Assembly: GCF_052324685.1 (NCBI RefSeq) | Contig: NC_135225.1 | Coordinates: forward strand, 4,478,129-4,542,128 | From: Brachyhypopomus gauderio | Taxonomy: Eukaryota; Chordata; Actinopteri; Gymnotiformes; Hypopomidae | Reading direction: 5' to 3' | Length of the DNA stretch: 64,000 nucleotides | Shown: piece by piece, positions 24,845 to 37,838 of the stretch | How positions within the stretch are numbered: the first letter of the stretch is position 1 | Layout of the letters: every line of letters starts with the position of its first letter | Notes under the pieces: generated by a model | The model's database searches: none | Told to the model about the DNA's origin: nothing | Seen by the model: the letters and a program-made list of their open reading frames with translations, nothing else | Made by a program: the position numbers and the translations under genes

Positions 24845-26097
24845 TGTCACAAAGTATTCCCTGACTCCCTTGGGCATGTGTACTGTATGTGTGGTCTGCG
24901 TCCATATTGTAACGTTGGGGTGGTGACGTGGTCAGGGGGCGGACGCACTGGCGCTGGAGAGCAGGACTCAAGGCTACTAGCAGTAGCCATACTAGCTAAC
25001 TGCATAGTGTTTGCTCGGAGCACTCTACTTTTGCGCGGCATGAATAAACACTAGAACAACACAACCACTACAGACCAAGCAAACAAGAACGCGACACATA
25101 CCAAAGTAAACTCAAACAACGGTATTTACAAGAAGCACATCAGGATGAACACACACAAAGAAACAAAACATACGACAAGAGGTAATACGGAAACGAAGAC
25201 CATAAGAAACCTATACGACACCCCGAACCAGGAAACACAGAACACGTAGGCTACTTAAACTAAACACAATCACACTGGACAACACACAGCTAGACTGCAA
25301 CGTAAGGAAGCGTAACTCAACCACAACCACAACACCTGGCAAACCGAACACCCAAAGGGAAACGTGATAAAACATAAACAAACCTTACACACTGACACTA
25401 TAACGAAGTACACACAGCAAATATCAACATGGAGCAATACAACCAAATTGTAGCACAATCAAAACCTAGCTAAGACACAAACAGAAGTAAAGACTTTCGA
25501 CATCAACATGGAAGCACACGCAAACCCTAATCCACACATTAACATACAAACAGTAGTACTTGCAAGAACCAGATAGAAACACAAACCACAGCAGTATAAG
25601 ACTCTGACTTCGACATAAACATTGACCCACAACGAATACCCGAAACACAAGCAATATATACAAACCCAAATGAACACAAAACAAGCGACAGCTGAAATCA
25701 ATGAGACAAGAACAGAAGCTGAAAAGACCAGAGAGGAGGAGCCAGGCTACACAGACAGGGAGGGGGCGGAGCCAGGTGTGACACATATATGTACTTCCTT
25801 TGGGGTGCTACTGCTGTATGTGCGTACGTTCATTCGTCTCACCTGTGTCTCATCTCACCTGTGTCTCGTCTCATCAGTGTCATGCAGTACACTTGGGGCG
25901 TGTTTATTTTACAGTATGCATATATACATCCGTCAAGGTTGTCAACTTTGCTTGTCTTTCTTGGGTCCTTGTGAGTGTTGTGTCTAACGACGCTGACGTG
26001 TGAAGTGTTTAAAGCGCTAAACTGTGCAGCTTTCGAGCTGAAGAAGGCTGATTAAATGTATGCTCGTCTCTTTGTCCTGCCTCCCTCGTTCGTTACA
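24845..26097 (+). mobile_element. Solo LTR interrupted by a second solo LTR
   Basis: The outer element starts TGTCACAAAG at 24845 and ends CGTTACA at 26097. It is flanked by the 5-bp duplication AGATC (24840-24844 and 26098-26102). Without its insert it would be 372 bp. A possible poly(A) signal ATTAAA lies near its right end, which supports + orientation. It sits inside the gypsy relic, between the protease and chromodomain remnants. Confidence 0.78.
24908..25783 (-). mobile_element. Inner solo LTR, 876 bp, nested in the outer LTR
   Basis: It starts TGTAACG and ends GGTGTGACA. It is flanked by the duplication CATAT (24903-24907 and 25784-25788). The ends resemble those of the solo LTR at 35210-35864, which shares GGCGGAGC near the right end. 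Minus orientation is inferred from TGTCAC at its start on that strand. It has no coding capacity. Confidence 0.78.
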
Positions 26098-26539
26098 AGA
26101 TCACTTTAATTTTAGTGATACTAGATCTCGTCTGGTTCCAACTCCACAACCATCACACATCTTTGCATGCTCTTGATTTTGACTCTTGGTCATCATATTA
26201 TTTTAAAAACTGTTTATTTTCCATGCCCATTGAAGGTCCTCACGTCCATTCTTACTGTAGTGGATATGTTTTCCTAGGGAGTCCAGTTTTTTTTCCTTCT
26301 GAAGGATTGCAACCACATTTCAAACAGCGGATACTCTGTTTATTAATGTTTTTATGTTTTATTTGCTATCCCCAAGGACATAGTGTCTGATTGCAGACCC
26401 TAGTTTACATCATGAATCTGGATCACATTTTAGAATGCCAAGGATCAATGGTTATCCATTATTCCCACCATTCAGCGGCCATTTTCTTTTCCCATTTCCC
26501 AAACAGAGTCCAAATCTGAGGGTGCCCCAGTCTGTGCCA

Positions 26540-26694
26540 TCTGCTGGTTGCTGGACTGGAATATGACTGGTCAGCTGCAATACTTGGTGGACTGGGAGAG
26601 TTACGCTCCCGAGAAAAGATGCTGGATGCCTGTGTGGGATATCTTAGATCTGTGGTTGGTGGCCGATTTCCTTCAACTCCATTCAGACCCGTAA
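26540..26694 (+). pseudogene. Ty3/gypsy integrase chromodomain remnant
   Basis: The + strand frame reads [19 protein letters not shown], then [15 protein letters not shown] and [11 protein letters not shown] followed by a stop. This is the C-terminal chromodomain of fish chromovirus-type gypsy integrases, where the usual form is close to YLVDWEGYGPEERSW. The reverse transcriptase, RNase H and integrase core that should precede it are missing. Confidence 0.85.
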
Positions 26695-26882
26695 CCTTGG
26701 AAGCGTGCCTGTAACCCTACCGTGGAACCTGGAACCATTTGTTTGTTATCTTCTAACCTCATCTGTCCTGTGCTGCGGTGGGTCAGGTCTCCAAACCTGA
26801 GCCTCTTCTGGGAATGGGGTTGGCAGTCCACTCTGGCATCGTAGCTCCTCTGCTGTCTTGGACTCCTTGGGGTAAGGAGTAC

Positions 26883-27060
26883 TGTCACCCAACCTAGGCT
26901 GGACAACATCCACCTGTGAGCAGCTCCCCTGGTCACAAGTTCATCATATCTGTCTCTCCTCATTACAGACTTTGTCACCTGTTTCTTATTGCTCCCATGT
27001 CTATTTAAATCTAATAGTTTCCTCAAATTCTCTGCAAAGTACTGCCATGATTTTTACATG
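26883..27060 (+). mobile_element. Putative start of the gypsy relic's 3' LTR
   Basis: After the chromodomain comes a purine-rich TTGGGGTAAGGAGTAC and then TGTCACCCAACC, the usual layout of a fish gypsy polypurine tract followed by the 3' LTR. The LTR's right end is not recognisable, so the end given is approximate. Confidence 0.5.
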
Positions 27061-27306
27061 AGTAGTGAGCATCATTGTTTGTCTTTCTGGTTCTTTGCTG
27101 GCTCTGTTAGACTAGGCATTGGCTGTGTAGGTTTGGGACTGTTTTACTGATTACCCGTTTGCCTGTTCCATATGAGCTGTGGTTAACAATCTTTGCATGG
27201 CTTATGTCCCTGGGTGGCTCCTTTATAACTGATTTGAAATTGATGTGTTCTTTGTTTACATCCCCACACCCCTTTTAGTAGCTTTCTGTCTTCACCTGTG
27301 TGTCCA

Positions 27307-27359
27307 TGTGTGTGTGTGTCTGTGTGTGTGTGTGTCTGTGTGTGTGTTTGTGTGCGCAT
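27307..27359. repeat. (TG)n microsatellite
   Basis: TG dinucleotides with a few C interruptions. Confidence 0.9.
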
Positions 27360-30300
27360 GTCCCATTGCTTGTTCTGACCTTATTATTCAATCTTTTGTA
27401 AAATGTATAGCCATCGTGACTTTATATGTAACTGCTGTGATCCTTTCATCTATGTCTACAACATATGAAGTAACATGTATGTGCCTTCGTTGGTCATCAT
27501 GCTGTTTTTGTTTTCTATTAAAGGCTGTTCAGTTTTGGGACACATGCTTAGATCAAGCCCGTTTTCAGCCACTCGCTATTTCATCATCTTATTTTAAGAG
27601 CCACATAAAGCGAAGAATCTGTTAACTTATGTCAGGCACATAAACCATCAAAATTAAACCACATAAACCACATTATACACCGAAGCTAGCCACAGCTACT
27701 GTGTGTGAAGGAATCATGTGGATTCAAGTTTCTGACCCAAATATTCTCAGGGCCTACGAAATGCCCCGGGTCAAATCTCCGCTAGTGGAAATGGAGATAA
27801 AAGTGTTGTGAGGTCAAAGTTCATATAATGTCTCCCTGGGTGGCTTTACAAACACTGACCTCTCAGAGGTTAACAATGTGTTTTAAACATATAGAAATAT
27901 TTAAAGCCACAGATCATTAACACAGTCATATGCTGTAAATAGTAAGCTGTAGTGCTTGGTCATGTTGTAACCATACAGCATGCTAATAAGGATCGATGCA
28001 GGGCCACGCATGTCTTTTCTCCCTCAAACTGTGGAGACGTGCTTCCCACTGTAGCACAAATGTTCTTAATAAGTTTTAAAAGTAAGTGCTTTCCAAACAT
28101 CTGACCAAACCACAGCACTAGAAATGACCTTGGGAAAGACAAAAATGAGACAGAAACTGCTGAGATGAGGCAAGTGTGGGATGAGAATATACCAAAGAAT
28201 GCATTACAGTACATAAAGTAATGCAAAGTTAGCATGGTTACCATTTACACTGAGAACACAACGTCTACCAACTTGACTCATTTGCAAGACACAACAATAG
28301 CTTCAAAATATTCAGTTATTTTCAAAGTGCCTTTTCATTTTAAATCATAATAGTTATGATAATAATATATCATATATATAGTTATAATAACTATAATAAT
28401 AATAGTTTACAAACTTTTAAACACTCACTTTAGGAGTGTTTTGGGATTGAAAGGAGTTGGTGTAACTAGAGAGGCATTCGGTAGTGAAACAGCCCACAGC
28501 CCTACTTGTGAATTCACCCCTCCAGAAGACCATGCTACTGGGTTCTCAGACCTAATTAAAAAGGGATTCAGGTGCACCTTCAGCATTGAAAACACATTTT
28601 CAGACAATTTGCATTTCATCTCTTCTCAGATGCTGAAACCAACAAAGGACTTTTTCCACTTAGACACTGACATTTTTCTATCGTCAGGGGGCCATTGTTA
28701 TTCTGTAGCTCCAAGGATTGCCACTTTCCATGCAGGACGTCCAGGAGGAAACGCATTTGGCCAGAGGGGGTGGATTACTCCCTGTGCTTCCAGGACAGGG
28801 TGACACACCGACTGATCCACTGAGTCACATGGCCTGTGTGTTGCACTCTTCATACTTCATACAGAAATACTCTGCAGGAAGTGCCTCCACATACAAAAGG
28901 ATCATCTGAGAACCCATTAGAGCATTCAGAACAATTTAATATTTGACATCCAACACTCAGGTAACAAAGAATACAGGATTAGAAGTAAACGAGAACATAA
29001 TGCCTACCTTTCACTGCATGTGATGTTAAGCAGGGTTTTGGATTTATTTGGGAAAGGCAAACAAAAGTCCTCAGTGCCATGGATTAAAGAAAAACTGGAA
29101 TATGGTGCAAGGAATAAAAGGATAGAAAGCAAGATAGATGGATGAAAGATTAGAACACAAAAGAAAAATGATACAGAATATAATAGCACTTGGCATAGAT
29201 CCCTTAGGATATAACTCAGATTTATTGACTGAGAGCTTAAAGCCACAGTAAAGGATGTTAGAACAGCAAAGAGTTGACACAGCATTTACTAAACATATTG
29301 AAGAAAGGGTGCGAGTTCATTTCCAGTTCTATTATTCAAATCTGCAAGGACTGGTGATGTTTTTGGCTTCGAGAAGAAGAAAGACAGAAGTGAAATAGGA
29401 ATATAGAAAAAGGTTTATGTGGGTAAGACTCTCCAAAGAGGTTCCAAATAGGAAGTGAATTTCACATCGAACTCTTGGAAAAACTAGCATTACAGGCACA
29501 TTTCCTCATCCTCCTATGTTGTAGCTATCATGACTTATTAATTGGTCTTTCTCAGTTTGGACCTAGAATGGACCTTTTCACCAAACACTGAGCCAGTGAC
29601 CAGCTGGCTATGTAGCCCAGCTGCTGTTTGCGAACCAGACATGCTATTACGGGTTCAAATAGGACAAGCCACTGAAAGCATAAGGCAGAAATTCTTCTGT
29701 GCAAAGATATAGACCTTCAGACTCCAAAATAAGTTCATCAAAAGCCGTTCGTGTTTCTAGTTGTTCCGGGAAATGCATGCTTCGTTCCTGTTCATTTGTG
29801 CTCTTTGTCACTGAGCCCAGATAGCGTCACAGAGATCAGATAGGATCCACGCCCTCAGCATCCATGCCTTTAGGAGAACATGTATCACTGCTTGCTGTGT
29901 TAAAGAACCCTCTTACTTCAAAGGGGGGGCATGGACAATCCTACTGTAATCACATTTAAAGGCCATATGGTCTCTGTTGGAGCAGTTTCTAAATGGACCA
30001 TATCCAAGTGTGTTTACAATAACCACAGGGTAAAACTGGGACTGCTGTAAGCTATCAGAATCCATAACGCCCCTAGGACGGAGTTAACACGTTTGACTCA
30101 TAGACAGTTTTGAAAGAGATCTATGGGAAACTCAAATACAAAAAGGTTAACATTTTTAAAACTCTCCTCTTCAGAAATATAGTTGTAATCTATGCAAATG
30201 TGTCCCTTGGTAAGAGGTCTTTTTGTTTTGATCGCTGTGCATCTGTGGGTGAGACGAAGGTTTTCATTTCACCAAGAGTGGACAGGAGGTCAGGAGGAAT

Positions 30301-32118
30301 GCCCATTCGTCTTGATTTATGCTATCAATCACTGCAGTTAGTGCCTTAGTGGAATAGAAACAATTCATCAAATCAGTTCTGAAGGTTACCCATGGTGAAG
30401 AATTAATTTACTGATACTAGAAAAAAAAACATTCAATACTTTGAGAACTGCAGGATAGCAGGAATGCAGCTGATCATGAGTTGATAAGAATTATGACAAG
30501 CGATGAATTCATAAACATAAATTAACACTGTTGATAGAAAAGCAACAAGCATAACCAGCACATATCTTTAAAATATACAACTCTGCAAATGTTCACTTAA
30601 TGCAAACAATCTTAACATTTGCAGGTTTTCTAAAAATATATATTTATTCAAGCATCTGTTCTCAATGAGGCTTTAGTCTTATTTTGCATCAAGCCACAAA
30701 ACTAACAGAAAGCAGATTAGCACAAACATGGCACATGAGCTGTAAGGTGTGCCATAACCAAAGACTGTCTCAGCTTTCCGATCAGGCCCAGCCTCACTCA
30801 CTCTTTAACTGGCCCTAGGAAACTGGGAGGAAGTCAATTCCCCTTTCATGGTGCCCAATATTATCTTGGGGGCATCGTGATGTATCCCACTGCCGTGTGC
30901 TCCCGACCTTTGGCTCGGGGCAACTAGGTTTCCTAAAACACTGGTGTTTTGGGATTTCACACTGTGGAGAGCAACGCTAAGCAGGCGCTTGTTTTCCTGA
31001 GAGGGAGATTTCTGTGAGAGAGCCCAGCAATATTTTGGAGGTGTAAAGGATAACAAAGGAAGTCTTAGACAGCTTAAAGAGGCTTCCACCTTTTTAGCAA
31101 TGTTACAAATTGGACAGTGTTGCCCCCTATGTCCAAAAAAAAGCTTTACTAGGCCCAGCTGAGTCAATAGCAGTCAGACAGGAAATCTACCTGATGGAGG
31201 TCAGACTGGATACAGCAGAACGAACACAAGCAGGGCAAAGGTCACATAATTCTCAAGGTTTTCAAAGCAGTGTAAGAATGATCTGTGTAGATTAGGATAA
31301 CCATTCCATATGTACACTTTAGCCATATACTAGGGCTGTATATATGAACTAAATCACTGTATTTCAATTACTTTCCTACATTCTGCAATCATAATATACA
31401 TTGAAATATATTTTAAACATCCTGATGAGTGTCTTATGTAACACATGTGGGCTTATGTCCATGTGCTACTCTCATTTACAAATCAAAGAATTGTACAGTA
31501 TTGTACAGTATTATGCTTTCATTCAGTTCCACCCACAGGATTACAATAGGAATATTTTCTCCTATTCTCCTATTCCTATTTCTATTATTATCATATCATA
31601 TTATTTCCTGTATTTTCTGCTATTATTTTAACTGGAGTAGTTGTAAATAAAAAAGCAAAAGAAAGAAACATTGATTACCAGCAGTGAAATGAAAGAATAA
31701 AAGTACCTCTCTGCAGTCATATTCTTTAAGTAAAATAATTATTATATTATTATTAAAGTTATTCTTCATATATTCATATATTGTGTCCCACATTTTGTTT
31801 TCTTTGTCTGAAACTACCTCTTCAGAATTAAACGGGTGGACATCTTTTGTCGAAAATCAGATGAATTTGGATTGTGGGTTATCCACATGTTTATCAGGTA
31901 TCATCACCTGGACATGCAGGTACAAAGCAAACAAACAGACTCATTTGGGTCATATTTAAAATAAATCATATTTGTCTAGTGAATCAGTTAATCACAAGAA
32001 AAGGGAAAGTGTTTTGGCCTTCTTCCATTATATGGAACCAACCAGAGCTTCTTCTTTGAGTATCACAGTTAAATCGCAACAAACCCATCCTGAGCAGATC
32101 AAATGAGAACAGCTGGAA

Positions 32119-32216
32119 CCCCAGCTGGAAACCCAGCAGGAGACCCAGCAGGAGACCCAGCAGGAGACCCAGCAGGAGACCCAGCAGGAGACCCAGCAGG
32201 AGGCACAACAGGAGGC
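32119..32216. repeat. 12-bp minisatellite
   Basis: About seven copies of ACCCAGCAGGAG. Because the unit is a multiple of three, every frame stays open and the minus strand gives a repeated GLLL peptide. That is a product of the repeat, not a membrane protein. Confidence 0.9.
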
Positions 32217-34969
32217 CAAGCTCTGCGTTCCACTGGATGTAGGAACAGCACCAGCTCTAAGTAATCATTTGCCATCCATATTTCACCTGCACCCTCAGAC
32301 CTCTAAAACAAGCCCAAGAACTCACCCGAAGGTCACTGTGCTGACAGCTGAATAAATCTCTTTAACGTTATTCCATCGCTGTTCATTTGCTAAAGATGTT
32401 CTATCCCAGTGGCAAGGCATTAATCTCCCATAATGTGTGACAAAAATCAGTGTTTGTGTACTCAATAAAGGAAATGTGCACTAAACATCATTTCTCACTG
32501 ATGTGAGCACCTCATGTCTCTCAGCTTCAAACACTGAAGTATCTTATATCAACTATCTTCAGTGATGCCAGTTCTCCATGGAAGACTGTGTCCGACTCCG
32601 CAGCGAAGACAACAAAAACATAATTATTTCTTAGTGAAAATGTTTTCATGAATTACAGTGAATAGAGACAAAGATCTTTGCCAGTGATACTGAAAGGAAT
32701 TACAAAAAAATAATTTAAACATTTTTCATTCAAATTGAGATCTTGTATAAAATCAAAGCTCTCTCTTATATAGAAACAATATGGTAATCGAATGGTTTGA
32801 GTTTGTGCTCTCCCAGTGTGGTCTTGCCTTTGCAAATTCCTAGAGATTTGCACAAATCAACCCATATGCAAAGTTATGAAATGCCTGATGTTTTATATTC
32901 ATACATGTTCCATTGACCATTATGGACTCCAACAATATTGCTGTAGCCTAATATAATAATAATAGTTTTTAACAAGATTATGTGTTTTTAGTGAGACAAA
33001 TTCCTTTGGATTTAGGTGCAATAATACAAGCACACTGAATTAGATATATGTCCAAGCACTTATTGAAATAATAATAAAACCTTGAATTAACCAAACATCA
33101 TAACCTTCAGCTAAATTTACTGGAAATTACATGAGCAGCATACGCCCCATAATTTTGGGAAAAATCAGAAAAATGGAAAATCCAGATGAAGTGTGGGGGC
33201 TCCCTTGTGAGGAAGGACACGCGTTGTGCATGTGTTACTGCTGGTATCAACCGCCAAAATCAAATTAGGAAACCACACACAACTAGAATGACATGGATAT
33301 GATAAAACAAAGGCGCTAATATGATGTGCTGATATAATCATTATGAACAAGACTCCAAGGAGAAGTATATGGCCCAACGGTCACACTGGAAACATTCATA
33401 AAGAGCAAGGCCACAGGCCAAATTTCCACTGACCCCTCTGGACCACCGTAGGGAATACAGTGCCAGGTGCTGACTGCTGACACCTCAGTCACTCAGCAGT
33501 AAAAACAGGAGATGCGGCGAAACCCAGCCAAGAACAAACCGTTCCATGGTGCCAACCTGACATGCACTCACAGCACTTCCTTCCTGCCTGCAAAAGATGC
33601 TACAGGCTTGCTTTTGTTTTTAGGTGTTTTTAAATATCTTTATATGCCTAAGAGTGGTTTGTTCTCCCCTGTTTCATTCCATCAAAATCACGCCACTGAA
33701 CTGCAGTGGTGCATGCAATTCTGCACCCTCTGTGAACGGTCTGTCTAAAATGTAATCATGTGTTACACAGGAAAAACCCCTGTGTTGTATTAACACCTCC
33801 AGAGTTTATATTAGTCCAGCTGGACACAGGTGAACCCTGCAAGGTTTAATTGAGCAATGTAGGAATTGAATGGGGGCTTTTGCTGTGCAGAAATGTGTTG
33901 TGTTTGCTCTAAGTGCTTCCCTAAGCAATTTATTGTGCTTGAACAGTTGGGTAATGTGCTAAGGTCAGTTTGGGTTACACCCTTGTCATGTTGTAAAAAT
34001 GAATGTTATGTAACCTGGATGTTGTTTGCTTGACTCTTGGGCCACTATTCTCCAGAGCTTTAGCCCTTGTTTTCTGTTGCTGTTTGCCTGTGCTAATTAT
34101 TAATGATCTTTTGGATGCATCATGACACGTTCTTTTAGTGCAGCGAATGCAAAAACAGCAAGACCCTCACATGACCTTTCACCCATTCCTGCAAAATATT
34201 CTGTCCTATTATTAGATGTAAACTTGCTCAAACTGTTTTCTTGCCCTCCTATTGCAAAACTGTCCTAGCAACCATATGAATTATAACAAGGAAATGTAAT
34301 TTCCCCCCTGAGGCTTTAATAAAGGTTATTGCAGAAATGTGAATGATAATGTGGTTTTGCTAAAAACCATGAAGATTTTGTACCTGATGATTTTGGAGAT
34401 GACTAATATATTAAGAAAGTCCCAAACTCCACACACTAGATACACTAGAAACTCAATTTTCATAAGAACATTTGATTGCAATTACCTGACTGATTTATTT
34501 TAAAACAGCACATAAAGACTTACTCAAAAGGAAAGACACTGGGTTGCCAGCTTAAAATGTACAAAACCACAACTTCACACAAATTGTACATTATAATAAG
34601 CCACATATATACACGTATAAAGTAGTATAAAGTTATATAAAGTCGGCTAGTGTTTGACTCAGTAATGAAATGGCAAAGTGTGTAACAATAGAACAGGGAT
34701 ATCCACGTTTACAGAGCCAGAGTGAATGCAGGATTATAATATAAGTTTGTTAACCCTTGCCCTAAAGCGACTTTAACATAACATGATAGGTGCCAAATGT
34801 GTGAAGTGTAAAACATGTGCAATATTTGATGATGATCTTTCATTTCATATTCACATAGACAATGATACAACGCTGATAAGACATTACTAGAAATTGTGCA
34901 AAGCTGAGAAGCTGTTTCTGAGTTACAATGCTGTAGTCTGGATGGTCCATTAGGTGAATAAACAAGTTA

Positions 34970-36690
34970 TAACTAGTCCAGAATTCAGCAGAAAGAGTCG
35001 TGCCTAGAACCCAAAAATGTAATCATATTGGTGCCATTCCCCATTCTGACACTGCACTGACAGTTACACTTCATAATGACTATAAAATACTATCAGTAAC
35101 CTATAAAGCTCAAAATCTTCTTGGCCCATGTAGTTAAGTAGCCGTATTCTCCAGTATGATCCACCACAAATGCTACAATCAAGGTGCAGGCTCCTTTGTA
35201 CTAGAATTATGTAACGATTTCGACGGGCAGGCATGACGCAAACGCAGGAATTTAACTAATTTATTCAAAAGATAACCAAACTACCTACAATACACAGAAC
35301 CCAGGGAGAGAACCAGAAACGCAAAACAGAAGGAACCAAACCATAGCCAACCAGACAACACTCATACGGGGAATACTTAACAAGAACCAATACTACAATA
35401 GATAAACAAAGGAAAATAAACCCAGTGCACACATACGTAACAAGGAGGGCTACAGAGCTAAGGACATGAGCAGGCTACAATGTAAAACACAAACCAAGAC
35501 AGGAACTAGGGTATTAACTAGACAAGAAATAGCGGAACACAATGCTTGAACACAGAGAAACAAAGGAGCTAAAACACACAGAAAACATACCACCAAGGAA
35601 CGAAACAACCGGGACTGCAAAACACACGGAACATAAAGTAGCAACCGGAGGGAGAGCAAGGCAAAGAAGCAAAGAGACCTGGAGAACATACAAACAATGA
35701 CCGACAAGGAGGAATGGGGCAGGGGAACCTAAATACACAGAAAACAGGGAGGAGAAACGAGACACAGGTGGAAATACTAAAGACGTGGGTGTGACAGACA
35801 GAAAGGACTAAGGCAACAAGGAAACAAGGCGGGACAAGGGAGGAGGGCGGAGCTGGGCGTGACAAATTATGAAAACTACAGCAGGGGGCAAAGCCTTTTC
35901 TTATATAGAACCTCAGCTATGGAAAAATCTCCCTGAAAATGAGTGAAACTTAAACTAACCAGTAATCTTTAAGTCTAGGCTGAAAACATACCTGTTTAAA
36001 CGAGCCTTTGGTTAGATGAATACACACTAAAAACCAAATTTGCTGTATTCTTATGTTCTTCATATGTCCCTGATCCTGGCCCTCTGTCACACCAGATGTC
36101 ATGATGTCAGTGCCTAAATTGCATCCATGTTGCAAAATGACACATCTATGGTATAATATGCACATGTATGTGGATACTAGCAAACCCAGAATAACAATCT
36201 GTTATGTCTCCCTGCTGAGCTACAAGTGTGTCCTTGCTGCCTGGCCGTGAGACTGTGGCGTGCTAACTCGGATGTCATGATGTCAGCGCCAGTGAGATTC
36301 CTCCACCTGGACCCACTTGACCTGACACTTAATTATTGTTGTGATAATTATTCATCTGGAAATGAACAGGCTATCATACTCTCTTGATGTCCTTTCATAA
36401 TGTCCTATCATAATAAGGCCATTATTTACCTCATTCAAAGTGTATCTTCATTTCCACTCATTCCTGCTCTTATCTGTATGATCCAGCATTGTCCATTCAG
36501 CATTATCCAGAGGCAAATCCTTCTCGTTTGACGCTGATCCTGCCAAGCCTTCCTCATACCCACAGGGGTTTTTCTTTGACACTGTAACCCAACTTGTGTC
36601 TTACCCATTAAGGATTTATTGCAAAGCTGCTTTGAGACAATGTGTGATACTGAAAGTGCTACATAAAAGGCAAATTGAAAACTGAATTAA
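34970..36690 (+). mobile_element. Decayed L2-like LINE 3' end, split by a solo LTR
   Basis: Upstream of the LTR insertion the + strand reads a decayed ERVVPRTQKCNHI, then YKILSVTYKAQN, which fits the C-terminal end of L2-clade reverse transcriptase ORFs in fish. Downstream of the insertion are the usual closing sequence and, near 36610-36685, a tail with GCAAAGCTGCTTTGAGACAATG ending in AATTGAAAACTGAATT. Stops and frameshifts interrupt it. The left border is approximate. Confidence 0.65.
35210..35864 (-). mobile_element. Solo LTR, 655 bp
   Basis: It starts TGTAACGATT and ends GGGCGTGACA. The target duplication is AATTA (35205-35209 and 35865-35869). On the minus strand AATAAA lies about 50 nt before the end, as expected for an LTR, so minus orientation is likely. 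GACGGGCAGG near its left end recalls the LTRs at 14140 and 16053. The insertion split the LINE relic. Confidence 0.82.
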
Positions 36691-37810
36691 ACGTTGCCTC
36701 AAATGGACTACAGCAGCCAAAAACCGGGTCAGAATCCAAGGCTTTTAGGGAAAACACAAAAGTGGGCTTATGCAAAGTGGGGAAAAAGCGTAGCATATGA
36801 GAACATTCTAGCTGTTCAAGCTGAATCATTCATGGCTACAACACTTGGACAGACATTTACAGCAATGATAATATCGAATATACCCATATGAATACCCATA
36901 TCATCATAGTTTTCATTGCTTCAGTGGTCTGCATTTGTCTTTGGCTGGAAAAAGCTACTGCTGTGTTAAAGCATGCCTAACATCTCTGTTGTATGATTTT
37001 CATGCTTCTGGTTGTTTTCGCCAGTTGTGTTTCGCTGTTTAAATTTTACTTTTGTTTTCATTAAAGCACCATTTTAAGTCTTTTATTTGAATGGAAGGAC
37101 CCAAAAACATACGGCAAAACTAACGTTTACCATTTCCTGAACATAGAGTGTAGTGTGTGACACACATTGATGAAGCATTAAAAATGTCTGACGCAATCTA
37201 GTAGAGAACACGAATACCGTGGACCAACCCTTGGGCACGGAAATTTGTACTTATGTAATGAAGCCAATACTAAAGTAATTGTAAACAAGTTCCAAAAAAG
37301 ATTACTAATAACTGGAAGATGTTAGATTTACAGTAGATGATCTAACTGGGATAAAGACCCTCTTTATTATCTCCAAAGGCAGTTTTCATTCCCCATAGGC
37401 AAAGGAGGGCATGTTACTTTATAATTGAAGAGAAGAGAAGGTTTGCCTGACTTCTGAACCACTGCCAGTCTCCAGTAGAAGCCAAATCCTCCCATAAACC
37501 ACAGAGGCATGGGTGATAGAGTAGACCTGCCTCTAGAACACATGAGAGTAATGGGCCACTGATGCCTGATGCTGATCCGTTGCCACAGCGAGTCGTGTGG
37601 AGTTCTGGGCCTCCTCAGCGTGCTAGCAGATCCAGCAGCTGACGCTGGAAGAACACCTGAAGATGACCAAACTACTTCCCCTTGGCCCTGGACTCACTCA
37701 GCAAAACTCTGACTAGCCTTGTGGGGGCAAGGACACGGCTTATCCTTGATCCTGAAGCCCAGGCAAATATTTATGTTCCTTGCCTGATTTAGAATGAAGG
37801 ACATTCAGCC

Positions 37811-37838
37811 ATTAATGTCACCATAGGGTGACATTAAT
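37811..37838. repeat. Perfect inverted repeat, 12-bp arms
   Basis: ATTAATGTCACC, a 4-nt spacer ATAG, then GGTGACATTAAT. No element around it was recognised. Confidence 0.8.

Larger units (their letters stand above)
27061..34969. other. Intergenic DNA, no gene seen
   Basis: No supported gene. Contents noticed are a TG microsatellite (27307-27359) and a 12-bp minisatellite (32119-32216). Open frames of up to 120 codons near 28441 and 30805 have no recognisable similarity or splice context. Confidence 0.55.

Noticed and set aside
24908..26097. Single 1.19-kb element with TGTAACG/CGTTACA inverted ends
   Set aside because: The ends match by inversion but have no shared target duplication. The two nested LTRs with AGATC and CATAT duplications explain the same sequence better.
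28441..28803. 120-codon + strand frame between the two genes
   Set aside because: No recognisable domain, no splice or promoter context, and a length within chance expectation for 64 kb.
30805..31167. 120-codon minus-strand frame
   Set aside because: No similarity recognised; composition and lack of context suggest chance.
32028..32219. Minus-strand frame with repeated GLLL, looking like a membrane helix
   Set aside because: It is the translation of a 12-bp minisatellite; any repeat unit divisible by three keeps frames open.
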